DNA from: Pseudomonas sp. PSE14
GTDB taxonomy: Bacteria; Pseudomonadota; Gammaproteobacteria; Pseudomonadales; Pseudomonadaceae
Length of the DNA: 64,000 nucleotides
Direction: 5' to 3'
Assembly: GCF_029203285.1 (NCBI RefSeq)
Contig: NZ_CP115669.1
Span: 1,178,001-1,242,000 of the forward strand
Part shown: positions 33,681 to 42,557 of the stretch, piece after piece
How positions within the stretch are numbered: the stretch's first letter is position 1
Layout: each line of letters begins with the position of its first letter
The notes under the pieces: generated by a model
The model's database searches: none
What the model saw: only the letters and a program-made list of their open reading frames with translations
What the model was told of the DNA's origin: nothing
Translations under genes and position numbers: made by a program

Positions 33681-34364
33681 ATGCGCATTCTGTTGGTTGA
33701 AGACAATCGGGACATTCTGGCGAACATGGCCGATTACCTCGGACTCAAGGGGTATACGGTGGATTGCGCGCAGGACGGGCTTTCCGGGCTGCATCTGGCA
33801 GCGACATCCCATTACGACCTGATTGTGCTCGACGTCATGCTGCCGGGGCTGGACGGCTTTACGCTGTGCCGCCGGTTGCGTGAGGACGCCCGGCGCGACA
33901 CCCCGGTGATCATGCTCACCGCCCGCGACCAACTGGACGACCGCCTGCAGGGCTTCCGTTCCGGCGCCGACGATTACCTGTTGAAGCCGTTCGCCCTGTC
34001 GGAGCTGGCGGCCCGCATCGAGGCCGTGCTGCGCCGCAGCCAGGGCGGTGGACGCCGCGAGCTGCAGGTCGGCGACCTGAGCTACAACCTCGACACGCTG
34101 GAAGTGAACCGCAACGGCAAGCCGCTCAAGCTCAACCCTATCGGCCTGAAGCTGCTGGCGGTGCTGATGCAGAAGAGTCCCCACGTGGTGCGCCGCGACG
34201 TACTGGAAGAGGCGGTCTGGGGTGACGACTGCCCCGACAGCGACAGCCTGCGCAGCCACGTCCACCAACTTCGCCAGGTGATCGACAAGCCTTTCGATTC
34301 GTCGCTGCTGCACACCGTGCACGGCGTCGGCTACCGCCTGGCGGAGGAAGCGAATGGAGTATAA
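33681..34364 (+). CDS. colR: Response regulator ColR (OmpR/PhoB family)
   Basis: A 227-residue DNA-binding regulator. The start MRILLVEDNRDILAN is supported by GGAGGAG at 33669-33675. The receiver domain (phospho-acceptor Asp in LIVLDVMLPGLDG, near residue 51; Lys in YLLKPFAL) is followed by a winged-helix domain (NPIGLKLLAVLMQKSPHVV, DSLRSHVHQLRQVIDKP). The pairing with colS and with the downstream methyltransferase-inaA operon is the ColRS arrangement known from pseudomonads, where it keeps the outer membrane intact under metal and other stress. Confidence 0.93.
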   Translation: MRILLVEDNRDILANMADYLGLKGYTVDCAQDGLSGLHLAATSHYDLIVLDVMLPGLDGFTLCRRLREDARRDTPVIMLTARDQLDDRLQGFRSGADDYLLKPFALSELAARIEAVLRRSQGGGRRELQVGDLSYNLDTLEVNRNGKPLKLNPIGLKLLAVLMQKSPHVVRRDVLEEAVWGDDCPDSDSLRSHVHQLRQVIDKPFDSSLLHTVHGVGYRLAEEANGV

Positions 34365-35628
34365 GCAGAGCCTTTCCCGACGGATTGTCTTTGCCTTCGT
34401 ACTCATGACCGCCGCGGTCGGCGGACTCTTTTCGGTCGGGATCGTCGGGGTGGTCCATGTCGTCGAGGAGCGACTGATCTCCCACGATCTGGGCGGCGAG
34501 CTCGATCGGATTCTCCAGGCGGACCTGGCGATCGGCCAGGCCCCCAAGCTCGATCCCGGCATGCGCTTCTTCATCAGCGATGGCCAGGGTGTGTACGCCA
34601 TGCCACCGGCGCTGCGCCGCCTGGATGAAGGGTTCCACGAGGTCTTCGACGGCGAGTTGTCCTTCCATGCGCTGGTGCGTGATGAGGGTGGCCGGCGCTT
34701 CGTGCTGCTGCAGGACCAGAGCGATTTCGAGGCGCGCGAGCAGGTTCTCTACGCCTCCGTGGTTACCGGCTACGTGCTCAGCCTGACGCTGGCCGGCCTG
34801 TTGGGCTGGCTGCTCTCGCGCAAGGTCATGGAGCCGGTGGCCCGCCTGGCGCGCCAGGTACGTCACCGCGACCAGTTGCTGGAGCTGGCGCCGCCGATGG
34901 CGCCGGACTATGCCCGTGACGAGGTTGGTGAGCTGGCATCGGCCTTCGATTACGCCATGGGCCGGCTGCACGACGTGCTGACCCGGGAAAAGCTTTTCAC
35001 CAGTGACGTCAGCCACGAGTTGCGCACCCCGCTGATGGTGATCGCCACCAGCTGCGAACTGCTGGCCGAGGAACCCGGATTGAGCGCCAGGGCGCGTAGC
35101 CAATTGGCGCGGATGACCAGCGCCTGCGAGGAGATGCGTGACTTGGTCCAGACCTTCCTGCTGCTGGCACGCGCGCAGCGCAAGGATATGGGAATCGTCC
35201 CCCAGGCGGGACTTCTGCAGATCGCCGAGGAACTGGTCGGACAATGGCGTGGGCCGATCGAAGCGAAAGGGTTGCGACTGGAATTCGTGGGTGCGCAAGC
35301 CATGCCCGGCCAGTTCAACGCACCGTTCCTGCGCTCGGTAATGAGCAATTTATTGCGCAATGCGATGCATTACACCGAAACAGGCAGCATCCGCTTACAA
35401 CTTTCCGCAACCGGATTCTGGGTCGAAGACACCGGTGCGGGAATCCCCGAAGAGCAGCGCGAACGCGTGTTCCAGCCGTTCGTGCGGGGCGCGAACCCGC
35501 GTGGCGAGGGGCTTGGGCTGGGGTTGTCGCTGGTCAAGCGCATCTGCGCCTCGGAAGGCTGGGACGTCAGTCTGCATCCTGTTGAACCACACGGCTGTCG
35601 CTTCGAAGTTTGCCTAGCCGTTCTTTGA
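34354..35628 (+). CDS. colS: Sensor histidine kinase ColS
   Basis: A 424-residue membrane kinase overlapping colR by 11 bases. TM1 is near residues 10-32 (IVFAFVLMTAAVGG), then a ~100-residue periplasmic domain, then TM2 (VVTGYVLSLTLAGLLGWLLS). HAMP-like residues follow, then HisKA with the histidine in SDVSHELRTPLMV (near residue 223) and HATPase_c (MSNLLRNAMHY, EDTGAGIP, GEGLGLGLSLV). Acidic residues in the periplasmic part (e.g. DEGFHEVFDGEL) fit a metal-sensing role reported for ColS (zinc/iron in P. putida). Confidence 0.92.
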   Translation: MEYKQSLSRRIVFAFVLMTAAVGGLFSVGIVGVVHVVEERLISHDLGGELDRILQADLAIGQAPKLDPGMRFFISDGQGVYAMPPALRRLDEGFHEVFDGELSFHALVRDEGGRRFVLLQDQSDFEAREQVLYASVVTGYVLSLTLAGLLGWLLSRKVMEPVARLARQVRHRDQLLELAPPMAPDYARDEVGELASAFDYAMGRLHDVLTREKLFTSDVSHELRTPLMVIATSCELLAEEPGLSARARSQLARMTSACEEMRDLVQTFLLLARAQRKDMGIVPQAGLLQIAEELVGQWRGPIEAKGLRLEFVGAQAMPGQFNAPFLRSVMSNLLRNAMHYTETGSIRLQLSATGFWVEDTGAGIPEEQRERVFQPFVRGANPRGEGLGLGLSLVKRICASEGWDVSLHPVEPHGCRFEVCLAVL

Positions 35629-35640
35629 CGAAAACTTCAC
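35625..35640 (+). promoter_or_regulatory. ColR-box-like motif before methyltransferase-inaA operon
   Basis: TTGACGAAAACTTCAC overlaps the colS stop. It is identical at 13 of 16 positions to the motif found upstream of colR (33608-33623, minus strand), and lies about 70 bases before the methyltransferase start. A good place for ColR activation of this operon. Confidence 0.45.
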
Positions 35641-35710
35641 AAGTGAGTGACCGGGCTGTGACAGGCTGGTCGGTATCGTTCGATCTGAGATAGGGATAGG
35701 TAGACATCCG

Positions 35711-36382
35711 ATGAGTGACAAACCCGTCGATCTGGAGTTTTCCCAGAAATACGACCGCAAGCATGCCGAGCGCTATCTGCGTAAACACCAGGCCGGGCTG
35801 TCGCGGAAACTTTCCCACTGGCGGGATGTCCAAGTTGCCCGCCAGGCACTCAAGCTCGCCGGTCAGCCCAATCTGGTGCTTGACCTGCCGTGCGGCGCCG
35901 GGCGCTTCTGGCCGATGCTGGCTGAAAAGGAAAACCGCGTGATCATCGGGGCGGACAACTCCCCGGACATGATCGCGGTTGCCTGTGCCGGACAGCCGGA
36001 AGAGGTTGTAAAACGCGTTCGACCTTTGCAGACTTCGGCGTTTGCCATCGATCTGCCCGACAACGCCGTCGACAGCATCTTCTCGATGCGCCTGATGCAC
36101 CACATCGGCGAAGTGAGCGACCGGTTGACCATGTTGCGCGAGTTCCACCGCGTCACCCGTGACTCGGTGATCCTGTCGATGTGGGTGGATGGCAACTTCA
36201 AGTCCTGGAAACGCAAGCGCGCCGAAAGCTCTCGCAAGAAGCACGCCTACCAGAACCGTTTCGTGATTCCGGCCAAGACCATCGAGGCGGAGTTCCGCCA
36301 AGCAGGTTTCAAGGTTCAGGATCACATTGATTTCGTCCCGCTCATCCATATGTGGCGGGTCTACATTCTGCGTAAGGAATAA
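35711..36382 (+). CDS. Class I SAM-dependent methyltransferase (ColRS-linked)
   Basis: A 223-residue soluble protein. Motif I is LVLDLPCGAGRFWPML (near residues 56-71), followed by IIGADNSPDMI (acidic end of strand 2) and DSIFSMRLMHHIGE (motif IV region). The overall fold is a class I methyltransferase; the substrate is unknown. It corresponds in size and place to the ORF that precedes inaA in the P. putida ColR-regulated operon. inaA begins two bases after the stop, so the two are coupled. Confidence 0.87.
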   Translation: MSDKPVDLEFSQKYDRKHAERYLRKHQAGLSRKLSHWRDVQVARQALKLAGQPNLVLDLPCGAGRFWPMLAEKENRVIIGADNSPDMIAVACAGQPEEVVKRVRPLQTSAFAIDLPDNAVDSIFSMRLMHHIGEVSDRLTMLREFHRVTRDSVILSMWVDGNFKSWKRKRAESSRKKHAYQNRFVIPAKTIEAEFRQAGFKVQDHIDFVPLIHMWRVYILRKE

Positions 36383-36384
36383 CA

Positions 36385-37089
36385 ATGGCCGCTGATCTGG
36401 CATCTCTGCAGCAAATTTCCGGTGAAAACGCTATCGATCGCTGGTTGCAGATTCCCGGCAAATGGGTAGAGGAACCGAATCGGCGGCGCGGCGGCGAAAG
36501 CGGCGTGCAGCGCGTCCTCACTGCTGACGGGCGCCTGCTGTACCGCAAGCAGCAGATGGGGCACATCTATCGCGATCTGCTGCATCCCTTCGGTTACCCC
36601 ACCGCCATTCGTGAGCGTGATGCACTCAAGGCCGCAGAGGCCCTGGGTGTGAAGGTTCCGACCCTGGTCTACGCCGGTTGCCGCAAGGTCAACGGCGAAT
36701 GGCAGGCGCTACTGGTGACCGAATCCCTTGACGGATTCTCCAGCCTGGAAGACTGCTACGCCCGTGGCGACCGCGAGCGTTGGGGCGAAGCGCTGCATCA
36801 ACGCATTCTGCAACAATACGGTAGTACCCTCGCCAAACTTAACGCCGGCCATTGGCAACATGGCTGCCTGTACCTCAAGCACGTCTTCGTGCGGGTGGAC
36901 GGCGACAAGATTGAAGTGGCGCTGATCGACATGGAGAAGGCCCGCCGACGTTTCAGCGCCCAGCGCGCTGCACGTCACGACCTTCGCCAGGTGAAACGCC
37001 GTTCGTCGTGGACAGAAGCGCAGTGGCAGGCCTTTGTCTATGGTTACCAAGCGGCGTTTGGCAGCGCCATCAAAGGGTTGCAGACATGA
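36385..37089 (+). CDS. inaA: InaA family lipopolysaccharide-kinase-like protein
   Basis: A 234-residue protein with a compact protein-kinase-like fold of the InaA/WaaP (LPS heptose kinase) type: N-terminal beta part with YRKQQMGHIYRDLLHPFG (candidate ATP-anchoring lysine), a catalytic-loop-like GHWQHGCLYLKHVFV and a DFG-like LIDMEKARRRF. inaA genes are induced by weak acids in some bacteria and are ColR targets in pseudomonads. It likely modifies or checks lipopolysaccharide, in line with the outer-membrane role of ColRS; the actual substrate is not shown. Confidence 0.83.
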   Translation: MAADLASLQQISGENAIDRWLQIPGKWVEEPNRRRGGESGVQRVLTADGRLLYRKQQMGHIYRDLLHPFGYPTAIRERDALKAAEALGVKVPTLVYAGCRKVNGEWQALLVTESLDGFSSLEDCYARGDRERWGEALHQRILQQYGSTLAKLNAGHWQHGCLYLKHVFVRVDGDKIEVALIDMEKARRRFSAQRAARHDLRQVKRRSSWTEAQWQAFVYGYQAAFGSAIKGLQT

Positions 37090-37310
37090 AATTAGAAATT
37101 ACGCGAAGTTTGCTCCTGGTCGGCGCGCTCGGGGTGGCAACCCTGGCGGCAGCCGCTTGGCATGAACCCTCTCCCTCGGTCATTTCGAGCCGGGCGGACT
37201 CCTGTTCGATTCCGCCCAACATGCGTCACAAGGAGGCGGCCAGCCCGGACCAGGACCTGCTGCTGTTCCTGTTCGGCATGTCGCAGGGTGGCGTTGCGCA
37301 ATCGCGCTGA
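37086..37310 (+). CDS. Small exported hypothetical protein
   Basis: A 74-residue ORF whose start overlaps the inaA stop (ATGA), strongly suggesting coupled expression. Residues about 1-24 ([20 protein letters not shown] and AAA) form a signal peptide. The mature part is short, with a single Cys (DSCSIPPN) and a hydrophobic patch near the end ([12 protein letters not shown]). No known domain. The position suggests an accessory envelope protein of the ColRS operon. A terminator follows 17 bases downstream. Confidence 0.72.
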   Translation: MKLEITRSLLLVGALGVATLAAAAWHEPSPSVISSRADSCSIPPNMRHKEAASPDQDLLLFLFGMSQGGVAQSR

Positions 37311-37326
37311 GCTTCGTGTATCTGAC

Positions 37327-37356
37327 AAGAACCCCGCTTCGGCGGGGTTTTTTGTG
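37327..37356 (+). terminator. Terminator of the colR-inaA region
   Basis: AAGAACCCCGC, loop TTC, GGCGGGGTTTTTTG, between the small exported protein and pncB. Confidence 0.9.
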
Positions 37357-37402
37357 GGCGGCGGGTTTAGACTGCCGGTTCGAAGCCTGCAACGAGACGA
37401 GC

Positions 37403-38602
37403 ATGAGCGACAGCGTATTTTCCCGGCGGATCGTGCAGAACCTGCTGGATACCGATTTCTACAAGCTGAGCATGATGCAGGCGGTGCTGCACAACTATCC
37501 CAACGCCGAAGTGGAGTGGGAGTTTCGCTGCCGCAACGAGGAAGACCTGCGGGCCTACCTGGACCCCGTCCGTGAGCAGGTCGAGTACCTGTCGCAGCTG
37601 TCCTTCGCACCCCAGGAGCTCGCCTTCCTCGAACGCATCCCGTTCTTCAAGCCGGACTTCATCCGCTTCCTCGGTCTGTTCCGCTTCAATCCCTGCTATG
37701 TGCAGATGGGCGTCGAGAATGGCGAGTTCTTCCTCCGCCTCAATGGCCCCTGGCTGCATGTGATCCTCTTCGAGGTGCCGCTGCTGGCGACCATCAGCGA
37801 GGTGCGCAATCGCCACCGCTATCCGGGCGCCTCGCTGACGGCGGTGCGTGATCGTCTGCAGGAGAAGTTCCTCTGGCTGCGTGGCGAGACCAGCGCCGAG
37901 GAACTGGCCGGGTTCAAGATGGCCGACTTCGGCACCCGCCGGCGCTTCTCCTATCCGGTGCAGGAGGCCGTGGTGCGGGACCTGCGCGATGGTTTCCCCG
38001 GTCACTTCGTCGGCACCAGCAATGTGCACCTGGCGCGCCAGCTGGGGGTGAAGCCTTTGGGCACCATGGCCCACGAATGGCTGATGGCGCACCAGCAGCT
38101 CGGCCCGCGGTTGATCGACAGCCAGGCCGCCGCGCTGGACTGCTGGGTTCGCGAATACCGTGGCCAGTTGGGCATCGCCTTGACCGACTGCATCACCATG
38201 GATGCCTTCCTGGCCGATTTCGACCTGTATTTCGCCAAGCTCTTCGACGGCCTGCGCCATGACTCGGGCGACCCGCTGGCGTGGGCGGAAAAGGCTATCC
38301 GTCATTACGAGCGCCTGGGCATCGATCCGCGCAGCAAGACCCTGGTGTTCTCAGACGGTCTGAATCTGCCGCGCGCCCTGGAAATCTACCGGGCGCTGCG
38401 CGGTCGTATCGACGTCAGCTTCGGCATCGGCACCCACTTCACCTGCGATGTGCCCGGTGCCACGCCGATGAACATCGTGCTGAAGATGGCCGCCTGCAAC
38501 GGGCACCCGGTGGCGAAGATTTCCGATACGCCGGGCAAGACCCAGTGCAGGGATGAGAACTTCCTGCACTACCTCAAGCATGTCTTCAAAGTGCCGGGCT
38601 AG
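37403..38602 (+). CDS. pncB: Nicotinate phosphoribosyltransferase PncB
   Basis: A 399-residue enzyme that joins nicotinate and PRPP to nicotinate mononucleotide in NAD salvage. The start [21 protein letters not shown] matches the family opening; the frame extends upstream but through the terminator. [80 protein letters not shown] and the phosphate-binding GIGTHFTCD are present. It is single, between two terminator-bounded blocks. Confidence 0.95.
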   Translation: MSDSVFSRRIVQNLLDTDFYKLSMMQAVLHNYPNAEVEWEFRCRNEEDLRAYLDPVREQVEYLSQLSFAPQELAFLERIPFFKPDFIRFLGLFRFNPCYVQMGVENGEFFLRLNGPWLHVILFEVPLLATISEVRNRHRYPGASLTAVRDRLQEKFLWLRGETSAEELAGFKMADFGTRRRFSYPVQEAVVRDLRDGFPGHFVGTSNVHLARQLGVKPLGTMAHEWLMAHQQLGPRLIDSQAAALDCWVREYRGQLGIALTDCITMDAFLADFDLYFAKLFDGLRHDSGDPLAWAEKAIRHYERLGIDPRSKTLVFSDGLNLPRALEIYRALRGRIDVSFGIGTHFTCDVPGATPMNIVLKMAACNGHPVAKISDTPGKTQCRDENFLHYLKHVFKVPG

Positions 38603-38680
38603 TCGATTGCGCAGTGCCGCGGGACGCGCCACTCTTGCTGTTGAATTCATCGCGACAGGCCCACTGAAGGGGAACAACGG

Positions 38681-40168
38681 ATGTCATCCACGAACGAACT
38701 CATCATCGGCGCAGGTCCCGACGGCCAGCCGGTCGGCCAGGCCTGGAAGCTCGCCAACCGCCACGGCCTGATCGCCGGCGCTACCGGCACCGGCAAGACG
38801 GTCACCCTGCAGCGCCTGGCCGAGTCCTTCAGCGATGCTGGCATCGCGGTCTTCGCCGCCGACATCAAGGGCGACCTGTGCGGCATCGCCGCCGCCGGCA
38901 ACCCACAGGGCAAGGTGGCCGAGCGCATCGCCAGCATGCCCTGGCTGAACTACACCCCCAAGGCCTATCCGGTGAGCCTGTGGGATGTGGCCGGCAAGTC
39001 CGGTCATCCGCTGCGTACCACGTTGTCGGAGATGGGGCCGCTGCTGCTGGCCAACCTGCTGGAGCTGACCGAGAGCCAGCAAGCCGCACTGTTCGCCGCA
39101 TTCAAGGTGGCGGATCGCGAGGGGCTGCTGCTGCTCGACCTGAAGGACCTCAAGGCGCTGCTCAACCATTTCAAGGAACACCCGGAAATCCTCGGCGAGG
39201 ACCGCGCGCTGTTCACCGCCGCCTCGTCCCAGGCCTTGCTGCGCCGTCTTGCGTTGCTGGAGCAGCAGGGTGCCGAGGCGTTCTTCGGCGAGCCGGCCTT
39301 GCAACTGGAGGACCTGCTGCGCCCCGAGGCCGACGGCCGTGGTCGCATCCACCTGCTGGACGCCAGCAAGCTGGTGCATGACGCGCCCAAGGTCTACGCC
39401 ACCTTCCTGCTCTGGCTGCTGGCTGAGCTGTTCGAGCAGTTGCCCGAGCGCGGCGATGCTGACAAGCCGATTCTCGCGCTGTTCTTCGATGAGGCGCACC
39501 TGCTATTCAACGGCACGCCCAAGGCATTGCAGGACCGCCTGGAACAGGTGGTGCGGCTGATTCGCTCCAAGGGGGTGGGCGTGTATTTTGTCACTCAGTC
39601 GCCGAGCGACCTGCCCGATGACGTGCTGGCCCAGCTCGGCTTGCGCATCCAGCATGGCCTGCGGGCCTTCACCGCCAAGGAGCAGAAGTCGCTGCGCGCG
39701 GTGGCCGATGGGTTCCGTCCCAATCCGGCGTTCGACAGCCTCAAGGTGCTGACCGAGCTGGGCATCGGCGAAGCGCTGGTGGGCACGCTGGAGGAGAAGG
39801 GCACGCCGGCCATGGTCCAGCGCGTTGCCGTGGCGCCGCCGCAATCGCGCATCGGCCCGCTGACCGACGCCGAGCGTGCGGAAGTGATCCGCCGCTCGCC
39901 GCTGGCCGGCCGCTACGATCAACCGATCGATCGCGAGTCCGCGTACGAGAGGCTCACCGGGCGCGCTGACGACAAGATGGCGCCGACAGAGGCCAAACCG
40001 GAGGAGAAGGGCTTTGGTAGCGACCTGGGTGGGCTGGCCGGCGAGCTGCTTGGAACCCTGGCCAGCCAGACGGCGAAGACCGTGGTCCGGCAGGCGGCCA
40101 ACCAGATTGGCCGACAGCTGGTGCGTGGATTGATGGGGGCGCTGTTGGGTGGGAGCAAGCGGCGCTGA
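38681..40168 (+). CDS. HerA-like P-loop ATPase (DUF853 / YjgR family)
   Basis: A 495-residue protein. Walker A is GLIAGATGTGKTVTLQRL (near residues 30-47) and Walker B is LALFFDEAHLLF (near 266-277), with the arginine/sensor region RSKGVGVYFVTQSPSDLPDDV. It belongs to the bacterial YjgR branch of HerA/FtsK-like ATPases, whose role is unclear. No NurA nuclease or other defence gene adjoins it, so a defence role is not supported. The C-terminus is rich in small residues (GLAGELLGTLASQTAKT) and ends basic. Confidence 0.85.
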   Translation: MSSTNELIIGAGPDGQPVGQAWKLANRHGLIAGATGTGKTVTLQRLAESFSDAGIAVFAADIKGDLCGIAAAGNPQGKVAERIASMPWLNYTPKAYPVSLWDVAGKSGHPLRTTLSEMGPLLLANLLELTESQQAALFAAFKVADREGLLLLDLKDLKALLNHFKEHPEILGEDRALFTAASSQALLRRLALLEQQGAEAFFGEPALQLEDLLRPEADGRGRIHLLDASKLVHDAPKVYATFLLWLLAELFEQLPERGDADKPILALFFDEAHLLFNGTPKALQDRLEQVVRLIRSKGVGVYFVTQSPSDLPDDVLAQLGLRIQHGLRAFTAKEQKSLRAVADGFRPNPAFDSLKVLTELGIGEALVGTLEEKGTPAMVQRVAVAPPQSRIGPLTDAERAEVIRRSPLAGRYDQPIDRESAYERLTGRADDKMAPTEAKPEEKGFGSDLGGLAGELLGTLASQTAKTVVRQAANQIGRQLVRGLMGALLGGSKRR

Positions 40169-40247
40169 GGACATTGGGCGGGCCCAGGTTCGCCCATAGC
40201 GGATAAGGGCCAGGCGCCCCCAGCGCGCCTACGAGAGCGGATTCCGC

Positions 40248-41342
40248 TTGCTCGCGAACAAAAAAGGCGCCCGAAGGCGCCTTTTGCTTTTCCACACCGA
40301 TCAGATGCGGAAGCTGTCCACCAACTGGCGCAGACGGCCGGCCTGGTTCTCCAGGTCGGCGCAGGCGCGCAGGGTGGCCTGGAGGTTTTCCACGCCTTCC
40401 TGGTTCAGGGTGTTGATCTCGGTGATGTCCATGTTGAGCGAGTCGACCACGGCGGTCTGCTCCTCGGTGGCGGTGGCCACGGACTGGTTCATCGAGTCGA
40501 TCTCGCCGATGCGGTGGGTGACGCTGGCCAGGCGCTCGCCGGCGCGGTTGGCGATCTCCACGCTTTCCAGGCTGTAGCGCTGGCTTTCGGTCATGGTGTC
40601 CACGGCTTCGCGGGCGCCGACCTGCAGTTCTTCGATCATCTTCTGGATCTGCTGGGCGGATTCCTGGGCGCGGTGGGCCAGGTTGCGCACCTCGTCGGCG
40701 ACCACGGCGAAACCACGGCCGGCTTCCCCGGCGCGGGCGGCTTCGATGGCGGCGTTCAGCGCCAGCAGGTTGGTCTGCTCGGAGATGCCTTTGATCACTT
40801 CGAGGATCTGGCCGATGTTCACCGTGCGGCTGTTCAGCGCCTCGATGTTGGCGCAGGCGGAGCTGATCTTGTCCGACAGCTGGTTCATCGCGCTGATGGT
40901 CTGCTCGACCACCTGGCGGCCGTCGCCGGCCTGGTGCGAGGCATCGGTGGCATGGTGCGAGGCGTCGGCGGCGTTGCGGGCGATCTCCTGGGCGGCGGCG
41001 CCCAGCTCGTTGATCGCGGCGGCCACGCTGTTGGTGCGGTTGGCCTGTTCGTCGGAGTTGCTCATGGACGAGTTGGAGGCGTTGACCACCAGCTGTGAAA
41101 CGTCATGCAGGCTGCGGGCGGTGGAGGCCACTTCGCGGATCGACTCGTGGATGCGCTCGACGAAGCGGTTGAAGGCGTTGGCCAGCACGCCGAACTCGTC
41201 GTTGCTGGCGACCTTAAGGCGCTGGGTGAGGTCGCCGTCGCCCTGGGCGATGTCCTGCATGGCGCGGCCCATGTCGTTCAGCGGGGCCATCAGCACGCGG
41301 ATCAGCATGCCCAGCAGGAGCAGGATGGCGACGATGGCGATG
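40248..41342. repeat. Duplicated block, copy 1 (chemoreceptor signalling half plus terminator)
   Basis: This ~1.1-kb stretch is almost identical to 42505-43599 (constant offset 2257). It runs from a REP-arm remnant (GCTTGCTCGCGAAC) through the shared terminator and the C-terminal coding part of the chemoreceptor, and stops abruptly within the second transmembrane helix. The encoded ~350 residues are identical in the two genes; the few nucleotide differences I saw are silent or fall outside the coding region. Confidence 0.93.
40259..40291 (-). terminator. Terminator of first chemoreceptor gene
   Basis: On the minus strand, AAAAGGCGCCTTCGGGCGCC followed by TTTTTT. The identical element occurs at 42516-42548 behind the second chemoreceptor. 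Confidence 0.88.
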
Positions 41343-42190
41343 ATCGCGGCGACGCTGGCCGAGGCGCGGAACTTGCTCAGCATGGCGTAGGCGGCGTTCT
41401 TGTCGATGGACAGGCCGATGTACCAGTTCACCGAGGGCAACCCCTTCACCTGGGTGAAGCTGAGGATGCGGGTATGGCCGTCGAGTTCGGCCTCGCTGAA
41501 ACCGCTGCCGATCGTCGGGGTGTTCTGTGGGTAGACCTCGGCCAGGGTCTTCATCACCAGGTTCTTGTCCGGGTGCACGAGGATCTTGCCGTCGCCGCTG
41601 ACCAGGAAGGCGTAGCCCATGCCGCTGAAGTTCAGCGAGTTGATGATCTGTACCAGGGCCTGCAGGCCTAGGTCGCCACCAACCACGCCGACGGTCTTGC
41701 CGCCATTGCGGGCCGGTGTGGCAATGGTGATGACCAACTGCTGGGTAGCTGCGTCGATGTATGGCTCGGTCAGGGTGGTGCCGCCGGCGGCCTGGGCGTC
41801 CTTGTACCAGGGACGGGTACGTGGGTCGTAGCCGTCGGGCATGGCATCGTTCGGACGCATGGTGAAGGTGCCGTCTTCCTGGCCCAGGTAGGTGTAGTTG
41901 AACGTGCTGCGCAGGGTGTTCTGTTCCAGCAGCGCGGCAAGCTTGTCCGGTGCGTTGTCGCGGGCGATGGTCTGCGCCGTGTTTTCGATCAGCAGCAATC
42001 GGCCGCTCAGCCAGTTCTGGATATTGCTCGCGGTCACCGTGCCCATTTCCCGCTGGTAGTCTTCGAGATCCTCGCGGATCGCGTTGCGCTGCAGGTAATC
42101 GTTGTAGAGGGTGAAGAGGGCGAAAGCGGAGAAAACCACAAGCGAGGCGGCCAGGAGGATCTTATGGCTGAATTTCAGGCTCTTGATCAT
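40301..42190 (-). CDS. Methyl-accepting chemotaxis protein, PctA-like (dCache)
   Basis: A 629-residue chemoreceptor, the exact length I recall for PctA of P. aeruginosa. The start is MIKSLKFSHKILLAA; a longer open frame upstream lacks a signal. TM1 is residues about 9-29, then a dCache_1 sensor domain with the amino-acid-receptor motif DGYDPRTRPWYKDA (Tyr, Arg, Trp, Tyr contacts), TEPYID and VVGGDLGL (Asp contact). TM2 follows (AIIAIVAILLLLGMLIRV), then HAMP and a signalling tip containing GISEQTNLLALNAAIEAARA. Expected ligands are amino acids. The C-terminal half is identical to that of the neighbour gene. Confidence 0.9.
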   Translation of the reverse strand: MIKSLKFSHKILLAASLVVFSAFALFTLYNDYLQRNAIREDLEDYQREMGTVTASNIQNWLSGRLLLIENTAQTIARDNAPDKLAALLEQNTLRSTFNYTYLGQEDGTFTMRPNDAMPDGYDPRTRPWYKDAQAAGGTTLTEPYIDAATQQLVITIATPARNGGKTVGVVGGDLGLQALVQIINSLNFSGMGYAFLVSGDGKILVHPDKNLVMKTLAEVYPQNTPTIGSGFSEAELDGHTRILSFTQVKGLPSVNWYIGLSIDKNAAYAMLSKFRASASVAAIIAIVAILLLLGMLIRVLMAPLNDMGRAMQDIAQGDGDLTQRLKVASNDEFGVLANAFNRFVERIHESIREVASTARSLHDVSQLVVNASNSSMSNSDEQANRTNSVAAAINELGAAAQEIARNAADASHHATDASHQAGDGRQVVEQTISAMNQLSDKISSACANIEALNSRTVNIGQILEVIKGISEQTNLLALNAAIEAARAGEAGRGFAVVADEVRNLAHRAQESAQQIQKMIEELQVGAREAVDTMTESQRYSLESVEIANRAGERLASVTHRIGEIDSMNQSVATATEEQTAVVDSLNMDITEINTLNQEGVENLQATLRACADLENQAGRLRQLVDSFRI

Positions 42191-42557
42191 GCTGCGTCGA
42201 GTCCGGAGGTAGTGGGATGCCAGAACGGCGTGGGTCCGGGCGACAGATCCGATGTCGCCAGGGCGCGCCCGTCCGTGTGGTGACGGAGCGGACGAAGCCG
42301 GCTCGGCGGGTAGCCGGGCGAGCGGGGCCGGCACTCCCATGTGCCAGCGGTGATATCGGGTCCGCCTGGTTTCGTTGTTCTCGCGGACCTTCATCTTTGC
42401 TGTCGGCACGCCGGGGAAAAGCTTGAGGCAGGGGGACGAACGGTAGGGCGGACCGGGCGCTCCCATCGCTCCTGCGGGTCAGGTCGAGCGTTGTAGGAGC
42501 GAGCTTGCTCGCGAACAAAAAAGGCGCCCGAAGGCGCCTTTTGCTTTTTCGCACCGA
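42191..42557. other. Intergenic region between the two chemoreceptor genes
   Basis: About 367 bases with no gene I can support. It holds a single REP arm (42493-42516), directly abutted by the terminator of the downstream-coordinate gene (42516-42548), and the upstream region of the first chemoreceptor. I did not find a convincing sigma-28 or sigma-70 promoter for that gene here. Confidence 0.6.

Noticed and set aside
38681-40168. HerA-like ATPase as part of an anti-phage system
   Set aside because: No NurA, SIR2 or other nuclease is adjacent; the neighbours are housekeeping, and the YjgR branch is widespread in core genomes.
42162-42554. 130-residue minus-strand ORF between the chemoreceptors
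   Set aside because: Arg/Pro-rich translation that crosses the REP arm and the terminator; a GC artefact.
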